Shown here: in pieces, positions 25,301-38,176 of the stretch
How positions within the stretch are numbered: position 1 is the stretch's first letter
Layout: the number at the start of each line of letters is the position of its first letter
Assembly: GCA_036785705.1 (NCBI GenBank)
Contig: JAWUZG010000333.1
Coordinates: 62,001 to 126,000, forward strand
DNA length: 64,000 bases
Source of the DNA: Acanthornis magna
Lineage: Eukaryota; Chordata; Aves; Passeriformes; Acanthizidae
Reading direction: 5' to 3'
Made by a program: the position numbers and the translations under genes
Notes under the pieces: model-generated
The model's database searches: none
Told to the model about the DNA's origin: nothing
What the model saw: the letters and a program-made list of their open reading frames with translations, nothing else

Positions 25301-28300
25301 GAGCTCTTCCTTTGAAATACTATTGACAATGCCAACCATGTTCCAGAAAGAGTCCTTCCAACCAGAACAGCCCCAGAAATAGGCTGCAAAAACCAGCAAG
25401 GCAATGTTCTGATGCAACAGGACTAAACAACCTCACTTTTTACTCTAGCAACACCAGGACAAGAAGGACATACCAGGCAAATTAAACAGTCCAAACAGTC
25501 CACATTATGCTAAAAGATACACAGCTATAGGTTTAAGAAGAAAATAAAAAAGAAGCCTAGCAGAAGATTTCTGGAAGTGTTTCCCCATCAGAATCCCATC
25601 ATCTTATATGGGGTTTGCAAAGTTCATAGAAAAGTGAAGGTCAGAGGAAAAAATTATGCAACAGGACCCGATTTACAGTAAAAAAACTACTACATATACT
25701 CTACATATTGGCACCAGATTGTTTTCCAAAACTTTTCTCTGTGTTTCTCTAGAGCAAACTTTCACAAAAATTGTTTTGTTTGGGATTTTTTAGCGTTGTT
25801 GAATAGTGGTGGCAAGGTTTTTCCCCTCCATTTCTTGCAAAAGTGCCAATAGCTTTTTCACTTTTCACACTAATGCTGTAACACTGCATCCCCCAAACAC
25901 CTGAAGGTACACCTGACAGCTTGTACCTGCTCTACCCCACAGAACCTCTTTGTGAGACAGGAAAGCAAAATGTGCCTATTCTGCCTTGCTCCAGCTGCCT
26001 CCCCCCAGCTGATTGTTACTATCTTTGTGATTTCTAAAAGAGTATGGTGCATTCCTTCAGGCCTGTGCTGTCTGTCACACTTTCCTAGCCCACCATGAGC
26101 CACTTGTAAGAAGTACATCATCTGCACTGCTGCCCCCACCCAGTTGCCATTGCAGATCCATCCTTTCCCATTGAACAAGACCACTCATTGTAGAGCAGCC
26201 CTGTCCTTAGTCTTGCAGCACAGTAACTGCCCGTGGGTTATGCTTAGAGAGAATAAGCATGCAAAATACTAATCAGGCTGCCAGAATGACCAAACCCTGT
26301 GAAAGACAAAATCTGCAACAAGGAGGCCTGAAAAAGTCGTATAAATAAGGCAGCAGCAAGTGTTTTGAGGAATGAGCTCAAGCAAGTAAAGTGGAATAGA
26401 AGAGTTTTCCTGATCTCAAATTCTAAAAGCACCAGGAGCACACGGCTCCTCAGAGCTCTCCCTGTGCCTGACAGTGATTTCAGGAAGCCAGAAACATCTC
26501 ATCAATGGTGCTAAGGAAAGCAGGAACGTATTCAGTGTTTTCCTTGACAAGACCCACACACTACAGAAACAGCTGCTGGGGAGGGACAGCCAACAGCTCA
26601 GAGCTCCAGCTTGGATGGTCCACAGAAAAAGCAGAAAAGTAGTTAAATTGAATGGACAGAAAATTATGGCCTTCGCTTAGAGAAATGTGTCCACAATCCC
26701 CTGATAACAAATAGCAAAGGCATTTCTTGAGAAAGCTGTTTGCTCTTGAAAATATTAATTTAATCAGATTAGGTTTGGTAAACAAACAGAAGAAATAGGA
26801 ACATTCTTGTCAATTTGAACAATACTGAACTTGAAATATTTCTATGCCCCTAAACCAGCATATTATAGAATGCTAATTTTTCCAAGTAGAATGACAGAAA
26901 ATTAAAAAATGTTCAGCTCTCCTGGGGAATGGAAGTTCCAGTTTCCAGTCAGCTTTCTCAGCTGTCATGGACAAACTTAGGCTTTGGATTGTCCCCATGC
27001 TTTAAGTGGGCTCACAGAATTTCTGCCTTTCACTGAGAAGAAAAAAAGCATTTATTATGTAACTAATAGCAGCACTGACCTCCTTTGTCGCACCCTTCCA
27101 GGACAGCTTTATTTTGTAGGCTGGAGAGAAATGCTCTCTTCCTAAAAGTTAGGTGCCAACTGCTAAGCCATGAATAGAAATAAACAAAAAGACATTTACA
27201 GACCACAACCCAGAAGAATGATCAGTTCCTCCTTGCGTTATATCTATTACCTAGACTTCACTTTTCTAACAGCATCAAACTCAAGCCCAGTGCTCAAAGC
27301 TGCATCTAGTTTGTAAGTAAAACAAGCAAAAACTTGATTTCTCTGGCTCCTTCTGTTAAAGAGCAAAGGTCTTTTTCACCTGCTCTAGGAGAACCACTTG
27401 AAAATTCCAAAGGCCTTAAAAATTTCAATATAAATGAGCTCCAAAAAAGAAGAGAAACAATTTTCTCACTTCTTTGAGGTTTGCATGTTAGAATCAGTCT
27501 TTCACAATGACTGCACATTAGAAAACTGAAATTGTTGCCAACATGAACTCTACACTTAGATCACAATATGAATTAAAGAGCTTGCTTTTCACCTTTATCT
27601 CCCCCTTCTTCAGTGCTTTCCTCCCTCTCCCAAATAAATGAACCATGTTCCTAATAACGTGCTTGAAGGGAAGGCTGGGAAATTTAATAATAAAAAGCTC
27701 TCTGAAATTAAGTTTCTGGCAGTGCTTTAAAAAAAAGAAAATGTTATTACTTGGTCCTTTGCTTTTCCCCAAAGCAAATTTCAGTCCTTTGAGGACCGCA
27801 CAAATATAAAGCAGATCATTTACAAACCTTTTATTCGGCAATTTGCCTGGTCCAAATAATCAACTATAATAGGAATTGCCAACCGAGTATTTAAAGATTC
27901 CAGTATAGGAAGAGAAACTGCACATTGCAGAAAAAGAAAGTTTCTGTCTAAACTATCAAATACTGGACTTTCAATGGGGCATAAATTGTTGAGTATGTTG
28001 ATGTTCACAGGAAATAGAAGGGAGTATTAAGAAGTGAAAACCCAACATTATAATTGCTGGAGTTCTTATCACATAAGAAGTTTCCTAATCTCAGCTCTTT
28101 TGCATTGGCTGCACTGAAGATGACAAAGAGGAAAATAGTGAGTTTGCCTTAGATTATTCAAGTCCAGAAGCACAAATGGGAAAATATTCAGTGACGCAAA
28201 CCCAGACTTTTCCTCTGCTCATGTCTTAGCAAAAGGAATTATCAAAATACTCTTGACAATTTAGGAAACTAAAAAATGTCAACTAAATGGGTGAAAACTT

Positions 28301-29759
28301 AGGAAAACAAATGCAAGGCCAATTCTCTAATTTTGCATCAGCTACAATGTTTTAGGGCTCTTTCTTACATAGGTCTCAAACTACAGTGTATGAAAATCAG
28401 GCTCCACTGAATTTTCTAGGAATTTTCCTGTTGCACTGGGTCAGGACTGTGCTATAATGAAATACACAATTCTGTCGATTTATTTAGCAAAAGCTAAACT
28501 AAGAGCTTAGGATATTGACATACATATCAAGGTCATCTTCCTTGTAAAATAAATATGGGCCAAGAAATTGGATTTGGAGTTTCAGGTTGAAAACCTGTTA
28601 GGTCCTGGCCAAGTTTAAATTTGGACAGATTAAAACTTGGAAATCTATGCAAATGACACCTTGACATTTACAGGTAGGGAGCTTGTAAAACTATTAATTT
28701 TTGACTGAGAAAAGTTGGGAAAAGGCATACATGTATCCGAACCTGATAGCTGGCTCTGGCTTCTATTTTATGGTTAGTATGTGGTCTATGCAACAACAGC
28801 AGAGCATTTAGAGGGATCAGAGGTACAAATTCTGAGCCCTTTTTCACATGCTGAGAAAATTCTACTGGAAACTATGTTTTAAAGGGGCCAGGATTTTCAA
28901 AAGACTATGAATAATTTCTAAACAGCTTCTTCCAAGTTTAGAAGGAGAAATTATGAAAGAACAGTTATTCTTCAATCACTACTTTAAATAAAATTAAAGA
29001 TTGAGACTATATAAGTGAAATTTTGACCCTAGGAAATAGAAAGAGAAGTTATGCATGCCAGAATTTAAGATTTAAATTCAAGCACCATTTCAACCTTAAT
29101 TACCAGATCACTTATTTGATATAAATCATTAATGCAAACCAATATATTTTATTCTTTTACCTTAACTCTAAAACTTCTAATCACTTTCTACACACAAAGT
29201 TTAGCAATGAAATGTGTATGTAGTATTACTGAAGCATTCCATATAATCTTGATTCTATCTTGATTTCTCTCACACATACAGATTTGTGAAAAATAGACAT
29301 AAAAGATTTTATCTGTGGAACTGTCTTCAACAGCAGTTTTAAAAGAAGAAATCTATGAAGGCTTACAGAAACCTCCATTTCTCCCACAGGAAATGTTAAG
29401 ATCTTCTGAATAATTACCAAGAATAAGATTTTTGCATACAGATTTCTGATTCAGCTGCAAGTAAGTTGCTCTGATGTGGCTGGACAACTCCCTGTGCTTT
29501 GAGAACTAGAGGAGGCTTAGAAGCAAAACCTCATCTCCACATTCAGCCTGTTAAGTGCAGAATGGTTAAAAAGCATCATCTTCTCCCTTACAAGGACAAC
29601 ATGGAAAGGTGCTTCCCTGCCACCACTGCTGGCACATTTAAAGCCTCACTTTCTCCTACAAATGCCTCTTTCAGCAAGATCTGTTAGCACAGGCTCTTGG
29701 CTGTCTCCTGTATTCCAAGCAGTGTAAAGCATTTCCAAAATTCTTCTGTCTTTTCAGAA
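25301..29759. other. Unique DNA with a possible conserved stretch at 27.6-28.0 kb
   Basis: No splice-bounded frame. 27600-28010 retains a few CpGs (27799, 27836 and 27885) with short A/T-rich motifs and a CTTTGAGG Tcf-like site, and may be a weak conserved element. The rest is plain AT-rich sequence. Confidence 0.35.
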
Positions 29760-29990
29760 GCACAGAAGACACAGTCTTCTCTGGTTTAGCTTAATTAAAG
29801 CAGCTCCCCCGATAAAAGGTCAGGTTATGCCTTTAAAAGGTTAAATTATGCCACATAATCAAATTAGGTTTTGCCGTGGACAGGCATAACTAAAGCTGCT
29901 TTTTTTCCCCCCTCATGAATACGAATGGTGTATTTATACCAAAAGCGAAAAGAGCTCAGTGAAAACTGACAGAGTGTGTATAATCCTTGG
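29760..29990. promoter_or_regulatory. Candidate conserved non-coding element
   Basis: A dense run of transcription-factor-like motifs in AT-rich DNA with retained CpGs (near 29810, 29874, 29931 and 29946): TTTAGCTTAATTAAAGCAG (homeodomain), AAAAGGTCAGGTTATG (nuclear-receptor half site), palindromic CCTTTAAAAGG, CATAATCAAATTAG and CATGAATACGAATGG. There is no frame or repeat. This texture is typical of developmental enhancers; conservation is inferred, not shown. Confidence 0.35.
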
Positions 29991-30709
29991 ATGAAGTAGA
30001 AAAGCCAGAATGCATAAGCAACTTTATGTAAGAAGGATTCCCAAGTGGAGAATCACATCCTGAATGATGTTACTTTTCAGAGGTGAAAAAGGAGCAGAGA
30101 GATTATCCCTCTACATCTTCTTCATGCCTGGTGTAAAATAAAGTGGGTTTTCTGGAAAAAAAAACAAACCAAACCATGTAGCTTATGGATTCACTACTGA
30201 GCTAATCCCAGCTGTTCTGGGAGGAGAGATGCTCTGCTCCTGAAAGATAATCATTCATGGCTTCTTGCACCAAGAGGAACAGAGTTTTTACACACCCTTC
30301 CAGAGAGACAACAGGCACCTACAGCTTTACTCAGCTGAAAAGGTCAGAAAATGGCCTTCTCTAGTTTTGGAGTGAATTCTGAATTAAGTAACCAAATACA
30401 ATCATACAATGGATTCCACATTTCTGGAGCCTGCTTCTGATGTTCTTCCTAGTTCTGACAAAAAGGGTTTGGCTGAGAAGAGCCAGATCTGGCCTTTCAT
30501 TGACAACAGGCTGCATTTCACTTGAGAAGATGCTCCACTCCACCACACATCACCTGCTTCGACAACAACACAGAAGCCTGGGAGAAGTGGTACTTGCTCT
30601 TACAGCATCATTTGAAGAATCCTCAACAGAAGACAAGCAAGGAGATGCACTGAGGGCATGGAAAAGCCACCAGGACATGGCTGTGACGCTGATGTCCCTG
30701 AAGAGGGGT

Positions 30710-30747
30710 GTGCACCACACAGTGGGCTGTGCACCACACAGTGGGCT
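30710..30747. repeat. Perfect 19-bp tandem duplication
   Basis: GTGCACCACACAGTGGGCT at 30710-30728 is repeated exactly at 30729-30747 and followed by GTAC. It appears recent because no substitutions separate the copies. Confidence 0.95.
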
Positions 30748-31073
30748 GTACATCCCAGTGCCAGCAGCTCCCTGGGTCTTTGTGTGCCTCAGTGCCACTG
30801 CACAGGGGTGGCTCACCACAGCTCAGCACCCCTCCACCTACTGCAACATTCCTTTCAGTGTTGCTGTCCTACAGGATCACTCTCAAATTGCAGACCTCAG
30901 ACTACCCTGGAAATTGAAATCCTCTGGAGAGTAAGTGCAAAGAGGATTACCTGTGACTCCCACTTCTCACCCAGCTGCACCACCATGGCTCCTCTGACCT
31001 CTGCAGTGGAACACAGGTCACACAGGCAGAACAGCAAAGCACTTTGGGGGCTTATTTTACCTTTTCCTCCCAG

Positions 31074-31090
31074 GAGAAAGGAAGACAGAG
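31074..31090 (+). other. Candidate 17-nt micro-exon
   Basis: TTATTTTACCTTTTCCTCCCAG is a near-ideal acceptor (AG at 31072-31073). Seventeen nt later comes GAG|GTAAGA (GT at 31091), a strong donor. The enclosed GAGAAAGGAAGACAGAG is purine-rich and exonic-enhancer-like. Seventeen nt is not a multiple of three, so inclusion would shift frame. It may be a real micro-exon, an RS-like unit or a coincidental pair. Confidence 0.3.
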
Positions 31091-33229
31091 GTAAGAAACA
31101 CTACTTGCTAATATTTTTATTCTGACTATACACTTCCCTCCCTCTTCTGGTTTGTGACATTTCGCTGCTGCTGCTGACTGAGGTTTGCCACACTTCCCCA
31201 CAGAGGGGGCAGCACATGTGGGCCAGTCTGGCAAAGACTACCCTCTCCTTGGACACTCATACCCCTCACTCAGCTCAATAGGGCTCTTCTCTCCATGACC
31301 AGTTTTCATCCTCATCCCCATCCTGCAGCAGGAGCAGTGCAGTGTAATCCCTTACTCTGTGGTGCAAGAAAAATCAGTGCAGCTCATATTGCAAAGTCCC
31401 CAGGCAGCTCTACCTGGGAGCTTTCACACTACACTGGTTGGAGTTTTCATTGCCTTCCTGGCCCCTCGGACACCAGCACCTCAGAGGATTACACTGCTGC
31501 TCATTCAAGCAATAATAGTGAGTTTCTGGGTAAGCAGAAATGTAATACTTCAGGTGAAAGAGAAGATTTTTAAACAAAAAGTTACTTCACTTGACTGAGA
31601 TGGATGGCATAGCCTTATGTCAATTCCTGTATTTTATCTACAGGAAAGATCACCTCCTACAGTCCTTTAAGAGAGACCTACAGCAACCAACAGAGAATGG
31701 CTGAAGTTAAACACCAGCTTGGTTCTGTGTTTCAGACTTCAGAAAACCTTGGGGTGGCCAATTCAAGAAACAGATCTGAACCCAAAATCCAAACCCAGAG
31801 TAAAGATGCAAAAAACCTCTGGGGTCCTTAGAGTTCAAGGACCCCAGAGCTGACAGACACAGAAGCCTCAGAAAATGTGATCTCTTCATTCAATGCAGTC
31901 CTACAGCAACTGAAGCTTTTCTCATCTGCATTTAAGTCAATATCTCTTATAAATCTTTCTACCCATATATAGAGTGGGGCTACAGATTCAGAACTGCATT
32001 TGCATTTATGTGTCTCTTGGTTCCTGGTGTAGATGTAGGAACTTTCCTAGGCTTTCCTGTAAATAATCCTTGCAGACAAAACAAAACAGCAACAAAAAAA
32101 GGAAAAGTAGCAGTGAAATATTTTCTGTTAATATAAATAGCTTAGGCAAGAGGTTAAGCTCATTCCTCCCAGAGGATGGGGAGATTCCTCTCTGATTAGA
32201 TTTCAGTAGAGTAGGAAGCAGAGAATTAGATGATGAGACAACATCTCCCACTCTGGACAGACGGAAGTGTTTAAAACATTTTTAAAACATAATGAAATGA
32301 CTAACAGATTTGGGTTTCAGTTTTTAAAATAATGTACTTAACTTTTAAATGCACCTGAACTTCATTCATTGCAGTGCTTAGAAAACATTTATCTTAATAC
32401 ACTCCATCAAACAGTGATAAGCACAATTTCCCTTTTATTAGTGTTGATTTATATTTACAAACATTTATCTTAAACACTTCCTTCCCTTCCAATGTTTAAA
32501 TTTTCTTTATAATTATGTGAACATCTTCTGTATTACAGGTCATCTACACATAAATTATTTTTCCTCAAAACATAAATACGAACAATAACCCTGTTTCTGT
32601 AAAGATCACTACAAATACCTTGAATCTGTTGAAAACTGAAGCTAAAGCCACAATGTGTATTCCTCTTAAGTCCTACATAAGCTGTGAAAACTTTGATTCT
32701 TTAGCTCAGCTGACTTAACAAAAACCCCACTAAATCAAACAAACAAAAAAACCCGCATTTTTTTGAACTATTAGTTCTCTCCTGTGCATGTAACCCAAGA
32801 TGGCATTTTTGTCAGACAGAGACAGCTGGCAGCAAAGTTGCCTGTCTCTGTTTTGCAGATATTTGTAGTTGCCAGCTATTTGGAAGATTCCCCAGTCTTG
32901 TCTCACAGCAAGTCAGGTTGTGTACCCAGCTGGCATCAAGCCACAGCCACTGTGGCAAACTGCAAAAGACTCTGAAGAAGGAACAGATTTTCACAGAAAG
33001 ACCAAAAGAAAGTAATTGGACTATGAAGTGCAAGACAAAAAGTTTAAGGTATTCTGAATGAAAACCTCTGCAAGAAGTTTTTTTTGGAGCTCTGCATTTC
33101 AGAATATCTTCTAGTTGGGATCATCTGTCCTTTCCGTGGGAGTGGTACCAGTGTGCATCTGTGAAAGCTGTCTAATCCGATCCCCCTGATCACATTAAGA
33201 GAATTTGTAGCATGTCCTTGAGCTCTTAC

Positions 33230-33293
33230 CTGATTCTAGACAGAAGACATTTTAATAATAACTTCTTTAAGACACTCTAAACTCCACAGGACC
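33230..33293 (-). other. Candidate non-coding exon (minus strand), 64 nt
   Basis: Minus-strand acceptor CTACTTTTGTTTGTTCAG (AG at 33295-33294) and donor AATCAG|GTAAGAGC (GT from 33229) are both strong and 64 nt apart. All three frames contain stops (TAA, TAG and TAG), so it cannot be an ordinary internal coding exon. It could be part of a lncRNA, a UTR exon, a poison exon or a pseudoexon. Confidence 0.3.
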
Positions 33294-36200
33294 CTGAACA
33301 AACAAAAGTAGTTTTGAAGTAATGCACTTTTGTGGGAACAGCTACAATGAATCTTATATTCTGATGAGCTCCTAAAGAGTTAGGACAGAGTAAGGAAATA
33401 CAGAAATTAATATAGACATATTGATTAATCAGCCTATTTAGCAACAGTTGGGATGGTGAAAATGTCCATTCTGCACCCTGGAGAGCACACCCAGCAGTGA
33501 GCTCAAAGGGAGCCCCAGCACCAATGTGCCACCAAGGAAGGGACTCAGGTATACCAGGCAGTGCCTGCTTTGCCTCCACCAGGACTCCTCACAGGGACTG
33601 CAGGGACATTTATAGTGGTGTTCAGCACCAGCTGTGCCAGTGTGTGTGCACAAACATTCAGAAGGAACAGGGAAAGAAACCCCCTACTAGAGCATCATGG
33701 ATGTAATAACCACTTATTGCAGCAAAGCCACAAACAATTTGAGCAAGCCTTCACCAAAATGCTATTATCAAAGCAGGGGCAAGAAGTACACGGCCATAGA
33801 AGGGACAGCAGTCATCTAGAAATCACAGGAAACAGAAGACAGAAAGCCATGAGAACCACACTGATGATGGCTAATGAGAACTCAAAGGGAAAAAATTCCA
33901 ATTCCTCTCCTCATACTTGGCCATATTTTGAGCCACAGCTGCTGATGCTCACTTGCAACACAGGGGAAAATTATTTTAAAGAAGAAACTTCCAAAACTAT
34001 GCAACTGTTCCTAGAAATTTTCACTATTTAGCAATGTATAAATCAGAATTACACATCAGCTTTGCCATTCATACCCTGGATTGTTGTTTCCATGGGCTGT
34101 CAAACTGTCTGTCTCTGTACCCTTACTTAGTGATTCACTTGTCACTTGCCTTAAAAGAAAACAGCTTTAAAATCTTGATTTAACAGGAACAGTAAAAGGA
34201 AACACAGAACAACACATTATGAAAATGCCTTATAAAGCATCTGTTACAAACCGTCAAGTTTATTGCTTAAGGGATGGCAGCAGGTGTCCCATGCCCTGAA
34301 GCTGGTGAAAAATCTCTCCTACACTGCAAAGAACACCAGCAGTGTCAGACTCTGAGCATGAGCATGGTTCATCAGTTATTTAGCCAATCTAAAAGCCACA
34401 AACTTGGGTGTAGTCTAAGAATGAGAGTGCAGATCAGAAGCATGACAAAGACCTTAGCACTCATTTGAGAAAATTATTTGAACGCCAAGAATCTCGAAGA
34501 TAGATCATTTTTTTGGTGCCTAATAACTGCTCTAGCATTAAAATGTTACTTAGCAATGTTTGTTAGCTGCTTTTGGTTGAGTTCCACTTGTCTTTTTACT
34601 GATTCTTTCTCTTCTGCCATAAGATTAGGGTGAGATTAGGACATAATTTGTATGTACTGCTCTGTTCCCACTTTAGGGATGCCGCAAAGTGAATATTTCT
34701 GGATTCTGAAAGAATCAGCTTTAACTCAGAGGGATAGAATTACTGTGGGAGTCCACTTCAGTTTGTTCTTTGTAGGTATTTCCCTCCTACCCCAGCAGCT
34801 TTCATCTGCAGATACTAGCTTTGCTACAGGTAGTAATAGCAGATTTCAACTCCCCTGACCTTCTTTTCAGCTAGCACCATTTCAGTGTAATTCTTTAAAT
34901 CCCCCCTCCCTATACTGATGGCCATTTTTGAATGGAGAGTGTCTTTAACCAGGGAGAATGTCTTTAACCAGGCAGACCTATTCCATACATCTCCCTTTGC
35001 CCAACAGTGCTGCTCACCCACCTTGCCTTTCCCTTCTTTCCCATCTCCTCTCCTTTCACACACCAAAAACTCCAAACTGTGCTATGAGAACTAATTTTGA
35101 TAACTGAACTTTTAAGCCATTTGTAAAACTGAAGCCAGACTGTCCCGTGTGCCTCGCAAAACTTTTTTGCAATCATTTCTTCTGCTCCCTCATCCAAGCC
35201 ACAGACAGGAGTCCAAGACAGATTGGAGGTATTTTCTTTATTTTACATCAACTACTACTGATATTTAAATCGCACATCATGTTCTCTCTACCACAGGCAG
35301 TTTTAGCTGCTCTAGTTGTTTCATGGTCTTGCTTTTACAGAACTTCATGCCCCTGTGGTACTTCACAAGTGACTCTGCAGTATCAGATGAATTTTGTTCG
35401 TGCATCCTGCAAAGGCAATTGCAGGCAGTGCACGTGGGGTGCCCAAACCAGAACTACATTCCAACGCTCCCACACAGCAAGGCAAAAAGGCCAGATCCAT
35501 CTCTAATTTCCAATCTGCAAATGAAGTATCCTGTTTAACTTTGTGCTATTACATCATTTTCACTACACCATGCATCATTAAACTTTATAGGAACCTAACA
35601 ACATTCTGGCTCCAGAAATCTTAAAGGATTGCTAAATGCTGCTGTGGTACTACCTTGCCCAGATTGAAGAGAGCACAATTTTTTCAAGTTTTCTAACTGA
35701 TCACACTCAGGATAGATATAATCATGGTTACCAAAAGATATAAAATGACACAAAATTAGTCATTTCTTATTCCAGACTGCTTGACATTTACTAAATTGGC
35801 CTGATTTAAAAGGAAGGAAAAAATTACCTTGAGGGTATCTAAGCTCACAGAGTTATTAGCCTGAGGCTCACTGAAGAATGGTAACACATTCATTAATTCC
35901 TAACATAACAAAATAGTCAAGGTGAAGAACCAGTCTTGAAATCCTCTGCACCCCATTTCTATTTAAACTACTTACTGTTTATTCACTGCCTGACTGCCCA
36001 GCCTGCAACACACTGCCTGCCTCAAAACCCAAAGGGGGCCTGGGGCAGTACAGCTTCACCTTAGCAGACAGCATTTGGTAGGACTGCCCCATTGCAGGAC
36101 TTCTCAGCTGTTGTACTGTACATCAAAAGTGTCTGCACTTTCGATGCCAGAGCAGGATCTAATTTGCCTGCTTCACAAAAGGTTCTGGAGGAACAGCAGA

Positions 36201-38055
36201 TGAGGAAACACCATGCTTAAGCAATTTAAAAAAAAAAAAAATCCGACTTTTGCCATTTTCTGTGAAAAGGAAGAGAAGAAAGCTATTTTTCTATCAGATT
36301 CCTGTTTTTTGGCTACTGATTCTTATCAATTCATTCAGACATTTTTAGGCTGTCCACTGAATCATAAAGGTCAAAAATTTACATCAAGCAAGAAACATAA
36401 ATAGAGTTTGCTGAACTTGCCTATCAGTGGGCAGGAAATGATCCTTAGCTCTGTATTTTATTACTGCTGTGCCCAGATCGGCCACACACATTTCTGCCAC
36501 AGCTCTCGAGCACATGTCCCACACAGCTCACCCAAGGCACAGGTCCAGGAAACTGGGCAGTAAATATCTGAGAGCTCCTAATAAACACAGAAGTGGCAAA
36601 AATGACACCTTATTGCAACTGACTGACACTTGTAGCCCCAGAGACAGAGTGAAATTGATGAAAACACCAGAGTGGCGAGCAGGGCACTAAGAAAACATTT
36701 TATTTGGCCAGTCTCTGTGGAAGGGCAAAAAAATAAACTGATATATGAAAAGATCTCCACTTGATGATCAGTTATCCCTTGGCCCTGAACCAGTCCAAAA
36801 GCTAGGCTAGCTTTATTTCACAATCACAGAAATCATCAGACAGATAGGAAAAGTTTGCTTTACTGTTTTGACAAAGTGCTTAAAATTGGATCAGATCATG
36901 TTTTCTTCCTGATATTCACTAATGCTCTGCCTGTCTCAAAAACTAAATAAGTAAGTAAGGTAATGATCCTCAGAGAGATTTCACAGAACTGAAACAATGG
37001 TGCCCTCTCCTCAACAAAATCCAAGATTTCAGCTGCTGTAATAAAATATTCATTATGATGGTAGTGAACCCACGACATTCCCTGGCTTATAGTCACTAAA
37101 AACAATGCCCTAAATTCTATTTAAATACAGTGCTAGAGCAAGAATGGAACATAACAAAAAAATCTTGCAGAAAATCTGCTTGTTGCTGTACACAGTCCAA
37201 TCTGCTGGCTGAAGAGCAAACCAAACTTTTTCCTTCTATCAGCAAAGCTGAACCAGCTCTCTCTTAAAGCATGGATGAAGTTTTTCTGCCACATTTCATA
37301 ACAACTTTTTAATTAACTGCTGGCTGAGTCCACTTGGTGGACTTGAGGTCACATGGAGGAGACATGGCACCCACATCCAACAGCCACCACCTTCCCTTCC
37401 CTGCTGGACATACACCTGGCTCCACTTGCTGTGCATGCTGCAGGAGTTATGTGCTTTAAGCTGGGCTGGAGTTCAGCAGTCATGTGTGCCAAATTTTGTT
37501 CTGGTTAAGTCATAAATCAACTCTGGCAAGCATGGATATCAAGACTTTGTGTTGAAATTTTGGCTGGCCCTCAAAGAAACAAGAAGCTTAGAATGCCACG
37601 AGTTCCTATGTGTGACTGATACATATTTTAAAGCAGTTCTACATCGCAAAAATTCCTTACAAAACCTTTGGTTCTAAGGTATTCCAAATATTAGCTTAAT
37701 AGAGAACCTGAAAAAGCAGAAAACTATCTGCTAGTTTAAATAATTCCTAAAAATTACAAGACTGTATTAGGTATGCCTGCCACAAAATTAATGGATCCAC
37801 AGTAGTACTTATATTCTAAATTAAAAAATTCTTTAATTAGCCATAGATTTTCAGTACATTCAATGGTTTGTATTAGAAAAAGCAACTGAGTTCAAACTAA
37901 ACTTTCTATCATAGCCTTTGCTTTAAAAAGAAAAAAGAAAAAAGCAATTAAGTAAAGAGATTGACAGTGAAATATAACACACTGCAATTGTTCGTCTTAT
38001 GATCAGACTTTACCTGATAGGAACATACTCATTTAAGAGAGAAACACTTTTTCAG
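33294..38055. other. Unique DNA, no gene seen
   Basis: Chance frames only (up to 156 codons at 33561-34031). It contains the near-perfect 18-19-bp tandem duplication near 34934 and an A14 run at 36228-36241. Confidence 0.45.
34934..34970. repeat. Tandem duplication, 18-19 bp
   Basis: GGAGAGTGTCTTTAACCA followed directly by GGGAGAATGTCTTTAACCA. The copies differ by one substitution and one inserted G. Confidence 0.85.
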
Positions 38056-38176
38056 CTGCCAAGAACATGTACACACATAAAAGGAAACGCTGACTGCTCC
38101 AGTGAATTTGATGGTTCATCTCTAGTCTCAGGCGTTGACAATCTCCAAGAGCATCTACCATGGTCATTGCCACGCT
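38056..38176 (+). CDS. Candidate internal exon, strand uncertain
   Basis: On the plus strand, GAAACACTTTTTCAG (AG at 38054-38055) precedes a 121-nt open segment ending CCACGCT|GTAAGAAC (GT at 38177). It runs phase 0 to phase 1, and its middle reads GNADCSSEFDGSSLVSGVDN; three CpGs are kept (near 38089, 38133 and 38173). On the minus strand the same DNA follows a strong acceptor, AGTGTTCTTACAG, and is open to a stop inside the plus acceptor, so the coding strand is ambiguous. Joined directly to the 41704 exon it would create a TAG stop, or the phases would clash, so it is not that exon's immediate neighbour. No family recognised. Confidence 0.25.

Larger units (their letters stand above)
30000..33229. 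other. Mostly unique DNA, chance frames, tandem duplication
   Basis: A 164-codon plus frame at 30440-30934 and overlapping frames on both strands have no family resemblance or coherent splice sites. The GC-richer patch at 30640-31230 includes the 19-bp tandem repeat and the candidate 17-nt exon listed separately. Confidence 0.45.

Noticed and set aside
30440..30934. 164-codon plus frame
   Set aside because: It contains a private tandem duplication, has no recognisable domain and no coherent exon borders, and overlaps opposing frames of similar quality.
33561..34031. 156-codon plus frame
   Set aside because: Composition drifts from C/S-rich to K/N/T-rich along base composition, with no family resemblance or splice signals.
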